From: Takifugu bimaculatus
Lineage: Eukaryota > Chordata > Actinopteri > Tetraodontiformes > Tetraodontidae
Reading direction: 5' to 3'
DNA: 64,000 bases
Assembly (NCBI GenBank): GCA_004026145.2
Contig: CP034975.1
Span: forward strand, 2,768,398 to 2,832,397
Part shown: positions 1 to 10,049 of the stretch, piece by piece
How positions within the stretch are numbered: position 1 is the first letter of the stretch
Layout: each line of letters begins with the position of its first letter
Position numbers and translations under genes: made by a program
Notes under the pieces: model-generated
What the model saw: the letters and a program-made list of their open reading frames with translations, nothing else
Database searches by the model: none
Told to the model about the DNA's origin: nothing

Positions 1-1874
1 GTACAAATAAGAATCTGTCAGGAACCTGGCAGTGTGTAACATGACATACACACACATGTGCTTGAGGTATCCCACTGCGGATCGCAGGTGGGATACCTCC
101 GAATCCCAATCTTCTGTCTTTTCTCTTCCCCCCTGCCGGTTCATCATGCTGAGCAATAAAAAAAAGTGGGCTACAGAAGGGCGTGCAACACTGGAAGGAA
201 GGAACATCCCTCACTGAGAGACGGATGGAGAACACACATCATCCCTCAGTGCGTCCTGGTGCCGATCAGCTTCCTCTTTTCTTGAAGGTCACATCATAAT
301 TTTGGTCACTGGAAGCACGGGGACATTAGAATTATGTGATTTTATCTGGTCCAATTCAGCCATGGAACAAAGATTCCATGTGCCACCAGTGGAGCTCCTG
401 GATTTTCTTCCTTTGTCCGTATTTGCTTCCACGAGGCTGCGGCGTCTGGTACCTGATGACAGCCACTCAGAGAAGGAATGAATCATTGTATCTTCAGGGT
501 ATCAACAAACATTAATTTGTGCTTTCTGAAACAATTTTTATATATTTAGGCACCTAACAAAAGCTGCCAACAGTTTAGAAATCAACATGCGGCCAAGTTG
601 GCAGCAGTGATTAGCAGCTGAGCTAACATTTGGCTTGCACAGGATTTTGGAGCCTGGAGCCAGAACGTCTATTCTTACAAGCCAACATGTCGTTTAGATG
701 CTGTTTAAGAATGTCATTGAGCAGGTGCTTTAACATTACATCATATCTTTATGACATTACCAGACATGTTCAGCGCTTAGGTTCCTCTTTTAATACCAGC
801 TACGGACAGTAGATATTATTCTCAAAGAGTGGGCGTGGCCAAAAGTAATGGCTTACCCCTCTCTCTGTCACACACACACGTCACATTTCTGGTGTATAGC
901 AGACGTGATTGGAGCTCAAAATCGGAAAAACAGCAGTGTGATTGTAGCTTTAGTGCCTAAATCTCGCGACGCTCCCTCAGCCCCCACACCTTCAACCCAG
1001 CAGAGCCCTGCTCCTCCTCTTACAGTTTTTTCTGCATTATAGCCCTTTTTACTTAAATTCAGTTTGTTTTCTTTTAAACCAGGCCTTGAGCTTCGGTCAC
1101 TGCAGAAGTACCCCGCCACCCCCTCCTCTTACTGTTCCACTTCTCAGACATTTTCATTCTGCTCTTCAGACTCCTTTAGATTTATGCACTTCAGAGTAAA
1201 ATGGAGGTGCAGCACAAGCATGCAGAGCTATTCTGTTTCAAAGCTTTTCTTTTTTTTTGTAGATTGAACTACTCAGTTTTGAGGTGATTCCAGTTTCCAC
1301 AGGAAGAAGCTTTGCAATTATGTGCAATTAATTAACGCGAGCCTTTGAAGGCTAATGCAGTAGATCTTACTCAGTTCTGACGCAGCAGGGCATTAATAGT
1401 CTGCGCAGATGTGCAGCAGTGAGGAGAGTTTTCCCAAACAGCTAAAAATATCAGAGAAAGGCATTTCCTTTGTTGAAAGCAGATGGTATTATAGTCTGAG
1501 GGTGGCTAAGAAGCTGTGAAGTGGTCTTCCAACTGTTGAGCAAATGTAGTGAAGGAAATGTTGCACGCCAGTCACGATTCTCAATCCTCTGGGCCCTGAT
1601 TTTAATTGAAAACCCGCCTCTGGGTGGATGCTTATGGATGCTGCTGTTATTACACCGGCAAGCCTTTTGCAAGAAAAAGGGCTTTTCTGCAAAATAGCTG
1701 CCGACTGACAGGAATTACAGCCATAACTATCACTACAGTATGATAATGATGATGGCGCAAATCACTATAGAAATGAGGGAGGGGTGATGTCCAGATGGTG
1801 ATGTGCATCCTCATGTCTATCGCTGTACACTCCATTGTTTAAAATGGCTGCTTCTATGTGTGCGTGCGTTGCAG
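1..1874 (+). other. erbb4 intron (partial), no gene seen
   Basis: This stretch ends in a pyrimidine-containing acceptor (gcgttgcag) at 1874. The preceding ErbB exon, which should encode the kinase N-lobe up to about NWCVQIAK, is not present, so the intron continues beyond the left edge. Only short chance reading frames are seen. Confidence 0.75.
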
Positions 1875-2030
1875 GGAATGATGTATTTGGAAGAGCGAAG
1901 GCTTGTTCACAGAGACCTAGCTGCCCGAAACGTCCTGGTCAAGTCTCCCAACCACATCAAGATCACAGACTTCGGGCTGGCTCGCCTGCTGGATGTGAAT
2001 GAGAAGGAATATAACGCTGATGGAGGAAAG
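1875..2030 (+). CDS. erbb4: erbb4 exon: catalytic loop and activation loop
   Basis: This 156-bp exon encodes 52 residues of the kinase C-lobe, phase 0 at both ends. It begins GMMYLEERRLVHRD. It holds the catalytic loop HRDLAARN, with the catalytic Asp, then the metal-binding DFG, then the activation loop with its tyrosine in EKEYNADGGK. The 156-bp size matches the equivalent EGFR-family exon. Acceptor gttgcag and donor gtaaag are both good. The sequence is nearly identical to human ERBB4, with small changes such as DVN for EGD after LARLL. It appears fully functional. Confidence 0.97.
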
Positions 2031-2851
2031 GTAAAGTCCAGCCCTTCGATAGATTTACACTACCCAAAGTGTCTTTGAGACAGGCTATGCCTTTCTGCAC
2101 AACAGCAACACCTAGACATTCACTGGCCTGAGTATAACTGTGCAAAGTAGGGGTTTTAAGCATTTCCACCACTAGATGGTGCTAAATTTCACAACATTTA
2201 CCTGTAAACATCAACACATTCATGTTACTTGAACTAGTAATGGTTTGCAGGGCCGTTGCAGGATCACTATTACATTTGCTTCACCCTTAGCTGCATTTTT
2301 AATGTATTTATTTTCCTAGAGAACAGCAGAACAATACTTGAATAGTTGTTTCTGAGCACGCCATTGAAGTGAATTACAATAGGCGTGCGTTATCATTCAT
2401 TAAGTTTTTCTTACTTGAGGGAGGTACTTAGCACTCCTCAAAAAGAGATACTCCTCCGCTCTGTTGGACCGTTTTATTTACCACTGGGGAACGGAGATCT
2501 CTAAACTCTAAACGTAGTGAACAAAGACGTGCTCAGAGCTGTGCACTCACGGGCTCCTGGCCAAGGCTTTGTTGATCCTTTCCATCTTGTTTTTGTTTTA
2601 AAAGCCTCTTGTCTCAGGAAAGCCCGATTTATCCCCTCTCACCCATTTTCTAGTACGTCCATCATGGTTTGTGTCAGTGCAGACGATTGTGGTATTATCC
2701 CCTCCACCGAGAACAAGACAGACACACGCAGACATTGTCTCCGCCTCTCAGCCTCCAACACTGTAATCAATAGAGTTGGCCTTCAAATCTAATCACAGTG
2801 TTAAGCTGTGTTCCAGACCGCTGTGCTGTTTGGCCCGTCTTAGTTCTATAA

Positions 2852-2889
<38 letters not shown>

Positions 2890-3115
2890 TGCGTGCGTGT
2901 GCTTGTGTGTGTTTGCACGCTCATGTGTATGTGTGTGTGAGTGTGTGTTGGTTATAAATGGTAAGTGAGGACTCAAATGAAGTATTTGCACTACAGAAGG
3001 AGGACATCTTTGTTTGGTAGCCACCTGTCTCACTTTCTTTGCCATTCAACAACAAAAGTTCTAAAAACATGTGTGAGTAGGCTGTGATTCTAATGCTGCC
3101 CCTTGTGTCTGGCAG
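2031..3115 (+). other. erbb4 intron with a GT microsatellite
   Basis: This is a GT-AG intron of 1085 bp between the activation-loop exon and the P+1-loop exon. It contains the GT/GC microsatellite at 2855-2949. No RNA gene or other coding sequence was seen. Confidence 0.85.
2855..2949. repeat. (GT)n/(GC)-interrupted microsatellite
   Basis: About 95 bp of GT dinucleotide repeat is interrupted by GCGT and TTGT variants inside an erbb4 intron. On the minus strand it gives spurious His/Thr-rich reading frames. Confidence 0.9.
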
Positions 3116-3191
3116 ATGGCCATCAAATGGATGGCCCTGGAGTGCATCCACTACAGGAAGTTTACTCATCAGAGTGACGTGTGGAGTTACG
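3116..3191 (+). CDS. erbb4: erbb4 exon: P+1 loop and helix F start
   Basis: This 76-bp exon, starting in phase 0 and ending in phase 1, encodes MAIKWMALECIHYRKFTHQS followed by DVWSYG. It covers the P+1 loop and the conserved Asp at the start of helix F (SDVWSYG). The length equals the corresponding ErbB exon. The acceptor is ctggcag and the donor gtaagg. Human ERBB4 has MPIKW here, and the almost invariant tyrosine-kinase proline is alanine (GCC) in this sequence, a one-base difference from a CCC codon. The rest is conserved. Confidence 0.95.
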
Positions 3192-4583
3192 GTAAGGCTG
3201 GACAAAAAGCAAGACTGGATACAGTGATGGGCAACATGAGTGGAGCTCTGCATATTCGAATGGTCTCAGTTGTTTTTTGTTGATTTGGTCATTAAAATGA
3301 GCATGCTTCAAATTGTAAAATAATTTTTTTGCACAACTTTTGTGACTGGTTTTCTGTAGAGGGAGTCTTTTGTGAGTAATTGAAGTAATATGTACATGTT
3401 CTTTTCTTAATTCACACCATTTAGATTCATGTTATTCTCCTTCCCCATTTCCCTTCCATCTTCTCTTCCTAACAGTAGAGAATTTTACTGTTAATATTTC
3501 TACTCAGCTGTAAATTTTTGTGGAATAAGATCAAATTTTATTTGAAATATTTCTGAATTGGAATGGGTTCCAGGAATGGATCCAATTTCTTCCTGTATTT
3601 TATATTTTCAATGCCAGATGCCACCAAATTTAACAAAGTAGATTAAAAAAGAAAAAAAAAGATTTGCCTAGTTTAAAGATACACTCCTCCAACTTTGCAT
3701 GTTGCACCCACGTACGCTGAGACTTTCACTTCATAATATGCTTATTTGGAAGAGAAATGTAAGACAAAAAACCTGATCTGACTCCAGTACAGAAATGATT
3801 CCATCACTATGGAGATAATTAGCGGAGAGTGAGCATCAATGTCTGACATGCTGACTTGGAAATGAAAACAAAGCCCAGTGCTGAACCAGAGCGCACTTAA
3901 AAATGTCTACAGTGTCAAGACACAATAGAAAATGAATCTAAAGCAATCAGACTCGTAGTAAAATATTCCTCCCATTTAGATCTTGCAATATTTAAATTAG
4001 GTTTTACAGTCATCAGTGTGTCAGCCTCTGCACTTATGAGACTCTTATTGCTATAGTGCTGCCATAAAGTCATTAAAAAAGCATTCTGGAACAAAAAAAA
4101 CTACACAAGATGGTTCATATCAAAGAGAATAAAATGTGTTTGATTAAAAGTATCAGTGTGGTTTAGCGTGTCTGCGTCCCCAGCAGGCCTTTATGTCTGC
4201 AGGCTATTGTACTTCCATGTGCATTTACTGTGCTTAGCACTCATTAGCTCATTGACATGATTAAAGCTGATGAGTGCAGAAAGTTCCCTTTGACTGATGA
4301 CTTTGAGGAGTCTGATTAGTTCCTCTGTCCTCTGTTGACTTGCCATCTCTTTTGCACACTTCATTTCACTCCATCCCATTCTGGTCTCCTTCTATTCTCT
4401 CATTCCTTGGTGACCTCTCAAGATTCTTCTGTACTCTTGTACAGTGTTTTGCTTCTGTGTTCCTCTCTACTTCTTTATTTTTCGTCTCTAAATTCACTTT
4501 TATCTCTCTGATCTTTAAACTGCTCTTTTCTGTGTTTCGGCATATGGTATCTCCATAATTTGGCTCTACATTTCTCGTTTTAG
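3192..4583 (+). other. erbb4 intron, no gene seen
   Basis: This is a GT-AG intron of 1392 bp, AT-rich, with no coding or RNA gene recognised. Confidence 0.85.
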
Positions 4584-4730
4584 GGGTCACCATTTGGGAG
4601 CTAATGACATTTGGAGGGAAGCCGTACGATGGGATTTCCACCAGGGACATCCCTGACCTGCTGGAGAAAGGAGAGCGCCTTCCTCAGCCCCCCATCTGCA
4701 CCATTGATGTGTACATGGTCATGGTCAAAT
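4584..4730 (+). CDS. erbb4: erbb4 exon: kinase C-lobe, helices F to H
   Basis: This 147-bp exon starts in phase 1 and ends in phase 1 (split Cys codon). It encodes VTIWELMTFGGKPYDG, then ISTRDIPDLLEKGERLPQPP, then ICTIDVYMVMVK. This is the conserved ErbB C-lobe with the VTIWELMTFG and LEKGERLPQP blocks. Human has IPTRE where this has ISTRD. The length matches the 147-bp ErbB exon. The acceptor gttttag and donor gtacgt are canonical. Confidence 0.96.
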
Positions 4731-5873
4731 GTACGTAAGACTAAGAGAATCCAGTCCAAATATCAGTTAATGACCCGATTAACTAGTTTCTCACCTTTAA
4801 TACAGCCAAAGGTGATAAATATCCATTGAAACATCTTTCAGAACCTGTTTTTTTTGGGGGGGGGGGGGGGGTTTGTGACCTCCACATGCACGTGGACATT
4901 CGGTGCTGTCGTGGCCCTGGGCAGGAGATCACAGGAAGTGACGTGACCTCTGGCCGCTTCAGCCAGGGGGTGATTGTGGGGGGGTGTCACTCGGTGCCAG
5001 CTTCACCTCAGCACCATCTTAGCTTACTTAGCTTCCAAGCTACAGCCTCTGGGCCTCCATGTCACCTTGGCTCGTCCTGACACGCTGTACCTGTGCCAAC
5101 CTGGCGAGCAGCAACACGCTCAGCGAGCCGAGGTCACTTTCACCTGCCTGTTCCCCAACTATTTTTTACACCAATAAATGCATATCCAAACATGTAAATG
5201 TAAAGGCGCTGCACGAGATTCTCCTGGGCACAAACGTGGATAAAAGACGCTACGCACGCAGTGTCAAATGTCTTGCTTCTGTTTGCGTTCAGCGTGTCTG
5301 TTTCTTTTGATCTGTGTCTCTTTTATTGGATGCCTGGATGAGCTGTTCTCTGGGCCAGACCACGTGACGGCTTTGGCTCTATCCCCTCGTATTCGGCACA
5401 AAATTGGCAGACACGATCTGTTACTCCATATGGCCATTCCATTGATGAAACGGCATCTTAAGCGAGGGGAATGTCATTAAAATGAACAGAACTCTGAAAA
5501 TATGGGAATTGTTTGATATGGGACAAACAACATATGAAGTATCAGCTTTTCATCGATTTCTGATGCATATTTGCATGCAGTGATGTATTTTATAGTATTA
5601 TCAGCTGTTCAGGAATATAGATCAACTTTGCTGCAGGAACAACGTGCAATCAGGGGTCAAAGATGTGCAGTCCGGAAGTTTTCAGTCCCTTTCGCCTTTT
5701 TCATCTGCTGTTACGTTGCTGAAAAATCAAAACGCATCAAATATTCTCTCTTCTATCTATACTCAATGCTTAGAACGACAAGGTAAAAAGTGAATTTTAA
5801 AAAGATGTGTTATATTAAATGTATTAAAAAGAGAAAAAACAAAAGTATTGCTTTGACATTTAACGTATTCCAG
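4731..5873 (+). other. erbb4 intron with a poly-G tract
   Basis: This is a GT-AG intron of 1143 bp. A run of 16 G lies at 4856-4871. The following 300 bp are GC-richer than the surroundings and carry overlapping short reading frames, none with a recognisable domain. Confidence 0.85.
4856..4871. repeat. poly-G tract (16 nt)
   Basis: This is an uninterrupted run of 16 G within an erbb4 intron, preceded by a run of T. Confidence 0.9.
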
Positions 5874-5971
5874 GCTGGATGATCGATGCCGACAGTCGGC
5901 CCAAGTTCAAGGAGCTGGCTGCAGAGTTCACTCGGATGGCTCGTGATCCCCAGAGGTACCTGGTCATCCAG
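5874..5971 (+). CDS. erbb4: erbb4 exon: end of kinase domain
   Basis: This 98-bp exon completes the split Cys codon and encodes CWMIDADSRPKFKELAAEFT, then RMARDPQRYLVIQ, ending on a full codon. It contains the kinase subdomain XI arginine in DSRPKF and the DPQRYLVIQ segment that leads into the cytoplasmic tail. The 98-bp length is typical of the family. The only evident change from human is FTRM for FSRM. The acceptor attccag and donor gtatga are good. Confidence 0.96.
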
Positions 5972-6419
5972 GTATGACGCGTTGATCCCAATCACGCAGA
6001 TTTAAATTGCCTATTACACAAGATAATAGAGTTTTCCTGCCGTCTGCTTCTTTAATAGACCTTGTAATAGGTCGCATTATAATTTTCTGGGTTTTTTGAC
6101 ATTGGTAATCTTGTAATAACAATATTTTCTAAAAAAAAATTGGTAAGGAAATTAGCAGTGGATTTATTTATTTAATCCAATTAGCTCATCTTTTCTTTTC
6201 TTTTTTTAGTTTGCCTAAAAAAGATAAGCTTAATTTTATCCGGCAGAGGGAAAATTCACTGCTAAAGCAGCTCACACAGACAGTAAAGTGCAAACATACA
6301 TTTTGCATTCAGAAAGAAAAAAGCGTTTGGGATTTTAGAAAAAACATATATCTTTGCTGTGCATGCAAATGTGACGCATAACATTACAAACCTGCAACTC
6401 AACTTGTGCCTCTGCTCAG
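5972..6419 (+). other. erbb4 intron, no gene seen
   Basis: This is an AT-rich GT-AG intron of 448 bp with nothing recognisable inside. Confidence 0.85.
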
Positions 6420-6590
6420 GGTGACGATTGCATGAAGCTGCCAGGCCCAAATGACAGTAAGTTCTTCCAGAGCCTCCTGGCTGAGGAGGAGCTGGAGGAC
6501 CTGATGGATGCAGAGGAGTACCTGGTGCCGCACTCCTTCAACATCCCACCGTTGGCGTACACCCCACGCACGCGCATGGACTCCAACAAG
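6420..6590 (+). CDS. erbb4: erbb4 exon: juxta-kinase tail, EEYLVP segment
   Basis: This 171-bp exon, phase 0 at both ends, encodes GDDCMKLPGPNDSKFFQSLL, then AEEELEDLMDAEEYLVP, then HSFNIPPLAYTPRTRMDSNK. It matches the human tail start (GDDRMKLPSPNDSKFF... DAEEYLVP...). The human WW-domain ligand PPPIY is replaced by PPLAY, which no longer fits PPxY. The donor (aag|gttttc) is weak. In human the alternatively spliced CYT-1 exon would follow; here the next recognisable exon begins NQF, which corresponds to the CYT-2 join. Confidence 0.95.
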
Positions 6591-8838
6591 GTTTTCTTTT
6601 TTCATTAATACCATGTTTCATTAACACCTTGCAGTAAGAAATATTTCCAATTCAATTACAGTTTGTTACAGTTCTAACATAATAATGCAGGTTTATCTAT
6701 TTGTGGTTCACTTTTTAAGTAGGTTAGTTTTTGTTGCTGGCCCTCTCTTCCATTTGGTTCTGGGTTTAGCATCAGGCTGACAGCACTGAGATGGAAACAG
6801 AGGCAAGATTAAGTCAAACAAGCAAACAGATCATTGAGATTGTTCCTCTTAAGTGATCTACGATTGAGCTTTCTCAGCGTGTGCTGCAGGAGTCTAATGT
6901 TTGAGCCTGAGATATTGAGATCTCAGAACAGAACTCACACAGCTTCTGTGTTTTCGCTCTCATCTCCTGTCCGCTCGCTCTTTTTCTGCCAGCTCCGCTC
7001 GGTCTTTTGCCGTCGTGAAACTATGGTAATTGCCTTCCAAATTGCCGTTTACAGCCAGATTCCCTCGATTCTTTAACTGCTCGCTGTCTGTCTTTGGACT
7101 TTAATCTATCACAAAACCAGCCAGAGCCAGACAACTCATCCGTTTTGTATTCCAGCATCCCTCTGTGTTCAAGTCGGGATAAAAATACTCACCGAATGCC
7201 AATGAGAGACACGGCTCCTTTTCTGGTCCATCTCAGTGAGGTGACACATTAGTTGTTTGCGGAATATTTTGAAAGTTCGCCACACTTTCAGAGCTCTCTT
7301 TTTCACAGTGCACACTGAATTAATGAGATGTAAATTTTAGCAGTCTTCTCCCACAATACACACAAACTAACATAAACAGGACTGGCATCAACATACAATT
7401 TACAGATGTAAATATTTCTATATCCACACAGATTTAGCTCGTTATTAACATAAATAGATATCTAAATTGCGGCCCAAGGCCAAATACTTTCTCAGCTTTT
7501 GACGTTCATTTAAAATGACGCTGCCTACCTGACTTTTCAAATATTCAAGAGCACTACTAGTCATTTAAACTCCACCAAAATGCCCTGTTAGATATCTCAA
7601 TGATGGCGTGTGTGTGTGTGTGTGGGGGGGGGGGTGATAAAGGGCCCTCAAGGCTGTCTACTGGATTACCATGATAAAATGCCGGAGGGTACCCTGCTGG
7701 CTCAGAAAATGTGATGAATTTCCAACCATGTTTCAGCTTTACCACAAGAAGGTTGCTGAAGGTCCATCACGCACCCAGTTGACACACTGGTTTTCTGCAC
7801 GCTTTGGTGCAATTCACCCTCCTTGCACCATGGATAATAATAAAGTAACGTTGACATTTTATCGCTCGTCAACTTCAAGTATTTGTTTCTAAAGGTGTGG
7901 TAGTTTAAATTTGTGTGTGAATTATGTTTTTCCAGTTCTCAGTAATTTTCTGAGCTGCATAAGAAGTCCAGATTGTCTCAGACACCCAGAACCTGACCAG
8001 CACACAGGCAACAGTGAAAAAACTTTTTTAACAGGGAGAAACCTTGAGCAGGACCAGGGTTATTCTGAAAGGCTGAATAAAGGAGAAGGACAGATAGGCT
8101 AAGGGAGAAGGGCAAGAACTAGAAAAAGAACCCAGTGTTACTATCTGCAACTATGTTAATCTGTCAGAAAGCCAATGCTCTCTGTCCGATTTGGGATTCA
8201 ATCCCATGACTTTGATCATTGCTCAGAAATTCTGGAACTTGAGTCACTTTTTCTAATCACCACATTTAACCATGAAAAAAAAACATGAAAAGAAAAACAA
8301 ATTCCAGAGTTTTCTTATTTGCACAGTCCTGGACTTTTAATGGGATGTGCAAGAGGAATTAAGAAAATACAGTAAGGGAATGAGAAACGCAGCAGAAATG
8401 TCTTGGTGGAAACCAGATAAATTGAAATAAAGCGCCCAATAGTGTTCAAAGAAAGAGACACACACAGGCACGTAGCAGGACAGGGCTGATATGGTTGCTT
8501 TAAGACGCTGCTGCATGCAGCTATTTAATTAAAATCATTTTAATTAATTCGTCCTTGGCAGTCCTGTTGAGAACTGCTGGTTGTCTCTCATGCTTGTCAT
8601 GACTTAACATTACAGACAACAATGGCACAAATAAGCTTTTTTGAATCTTTGAATGTGTTTGTTTGTTTGTTTAAATTGGGCCAGATTTAGAGCTAAATAT
8701 TGGAGAACACAAACATCTTTAGAATACCGGAGCGGAAATAAAGAGGAATTCCACACGTTCTGCTTTAGTTTGTTTCTCCATCTCTTTATGTTGAATCCTG
8801 CTTCTCTCTGTTTAACCCTCGCCAACTTCTCTTTCTAG
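6591..8838 (+). other. erbb4 intron; CYT-1 exon not found
   Basis: This 2248-bp intron lies where human ERBB4 has the 48-bp CYT-1 exon (16 residues with PPAY and YTPM). Reading all three plus frames, I found no segment encoding PPxY followed by YTPM. A short GT then poly-G tract lies at 7608-7634. Nothing else was recognised. Confidence 0.75.
7608..7634. repeat. GT microsatellite joined to an 11-nt poly-G run
   Basis: A short GT dinucleotide tract is followed directly by 11 consecutive G inside an erbb4 intron. Confidence 0.85.
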
Positions 8839-9088
8839 AACCAGTTTGGCTATCAAGACCCCAGTTTTAGCATGGAAAAAATGCTGGCTACCTTGCCGAG
8901 GGGGGTCTCCGGTGCCTCAGTGTCCGGAGGCTGTCTGCCCACTCAGGACTTGGCCTCAGGGGTGCAGGTGGGGGGTGGATTTATTCGCAGCAACCAAGAC
9001 GACCCCCGTTGCAATGGCACCCTGAAGAAGCAGGCCTCCCCAAGGACAGGCACCCTGGGGGCAGTCTCGGCTCTGACTACAGGACAAG
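8839..9088 (+). CDS. erbb4: erbb4 exon: variable cytoplasmic tail, NQF segment
   Basis: This 250-bp exon, starting in phase 0 and ending in phase 1, begins NQFGYQDPSF, matching human NQFVYRDGGF immediately after the CYT-1 position. It ends near RCNGTLKKQASP and SALTTGQ. The CNGTL block (human CCNGTLRK) confirms homology. The middle is Gly/Ser/Val-rich and diverged. Translation runs into a stop about 60 bp past the exon, so the donor CAAG|gtaaag must be used. The acceptor ctttctag is good. In human the matching region appears to be one exon continuing through RYSADP; here it is split. Confidence 0.9.
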
Positions 9089-9755
9089 GTAAAGCACAGT
9101 GTTTTCAGCAGAATAATGATCCCCACACTAAGTGTGCAAAAGTCGGATAAATAGCAGAACACAATCTTTAAAATGAAGCCATCTGTTTCTCTTACTGTGA
9201 TAAATGCGTTTTGCCCACATTGTTGAAGATCTTAAGCTTTGATCTCGCTCCCGATTGTAAACATATTACCGCGTATCAGAGTCATAATTTGCATTTGTTG
9301 TGCTGGGTTTTCAAAATCTATCAAAATGCATTTCTACAGCGTTCAGCTCATTTGTATTGTGTTGGGTTTTAAATCACGTTCTTTGCATTGATCTCAAATG
9401 TTTTTTTTCCTGGTCTGTTCGCATGGCCAGGAGCCAACTTTGCTTTGGTTGGAGATTATCTTTGTAATTCCAGGTTTTTTATTAAAGCGTTTAATGTTAT
9501 GGCTAATCACTCTTATGACAGCGGATCACTTATCACTCACTCATCATCAGGCTGAGTCAAAGATTTCAGCACTTGTACGACATAACAGCAGAGACTAGGC
9601 AACGGTGGCAGGTCCAAAAACAAAATTTAAGATCCTCTCATTAAAATTCAGACACGTCGACATTAGTCACCGTCCAAGATGTTCCTCATAAAATGAAATG
9701 GAACAGAGGATCCTAAAAACAAGTGGTTATTTAAATTTGTGTGGTTCCCATGCAG
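9089..9755 (+). other. erbb4 intron, possibly lineage-specific
   Basis: This 667-bp GT-AG phase-1 intron interrupts the tail between the CNGTL and RYSADP blocks. No gene was seen inside. An alternative acceptor in the same phase lies 39 bp downstream (ccaaaaag at 9794). Confidence 0.75.
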
Positions 9756-9917
9756 GTATGGCTTCTAAAGTACCCCTTTTTGCTTTCCAAAAAGGTGGGG
9801 GAGATGACAGCAGCGGTCAACGTTACAGTGCTGATCCAACCGGTCTGTTATCAGAACGAGGAGCGAAAGGAGACCAGGATGGCTACATGGCCGCCATGAG
9901 AGACAAGAAAATCTCAG
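9756..9917 (+). CDS. erbb4: erbb4 exon: RYSADP tail segment
   Basis: This exon is 162 bp, phase 1 at both ends. It encodes GMASKVPLFAFQKGGGDDSS, then GQRYSADPTGLLSERGAKGD, then QDGYMAAMRDKKIS. The blocks QRYSADPT, GYMxxMRDK and the acidic-to-basic layout match human STQRYSADPT and EEGYMTPMRDK. The YMAA keeps the tyrosine of the human YMTP motif. The acceptor chosen is cccatgcag at 9755. The in-phase alternative at 9794 would drop the first 13 codons, including MASKVPLFAFQK, which has no human counterpart, so the start is moderately certain. The donor is tcag|gtgatt. Confidence 0.87.
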
Positions 9918-10049
9918 GTGATTTTGTCACTATGTAGCCATTGACAGAAATCTAGATCAAATGTGTCTTTATGTTTTGATTACAGCATCTAATCGAGTCT
10001 CACCATCTTACTTATTTTTGAATTTTTTATTCCAATTATCTCAACCCAG

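Noticed and set aside
9980..10049. Acceptor at tacag (9984) for the last erbb4 exon
   Set aside because: It would need to read through an in-frame TGA at 10019-10021.
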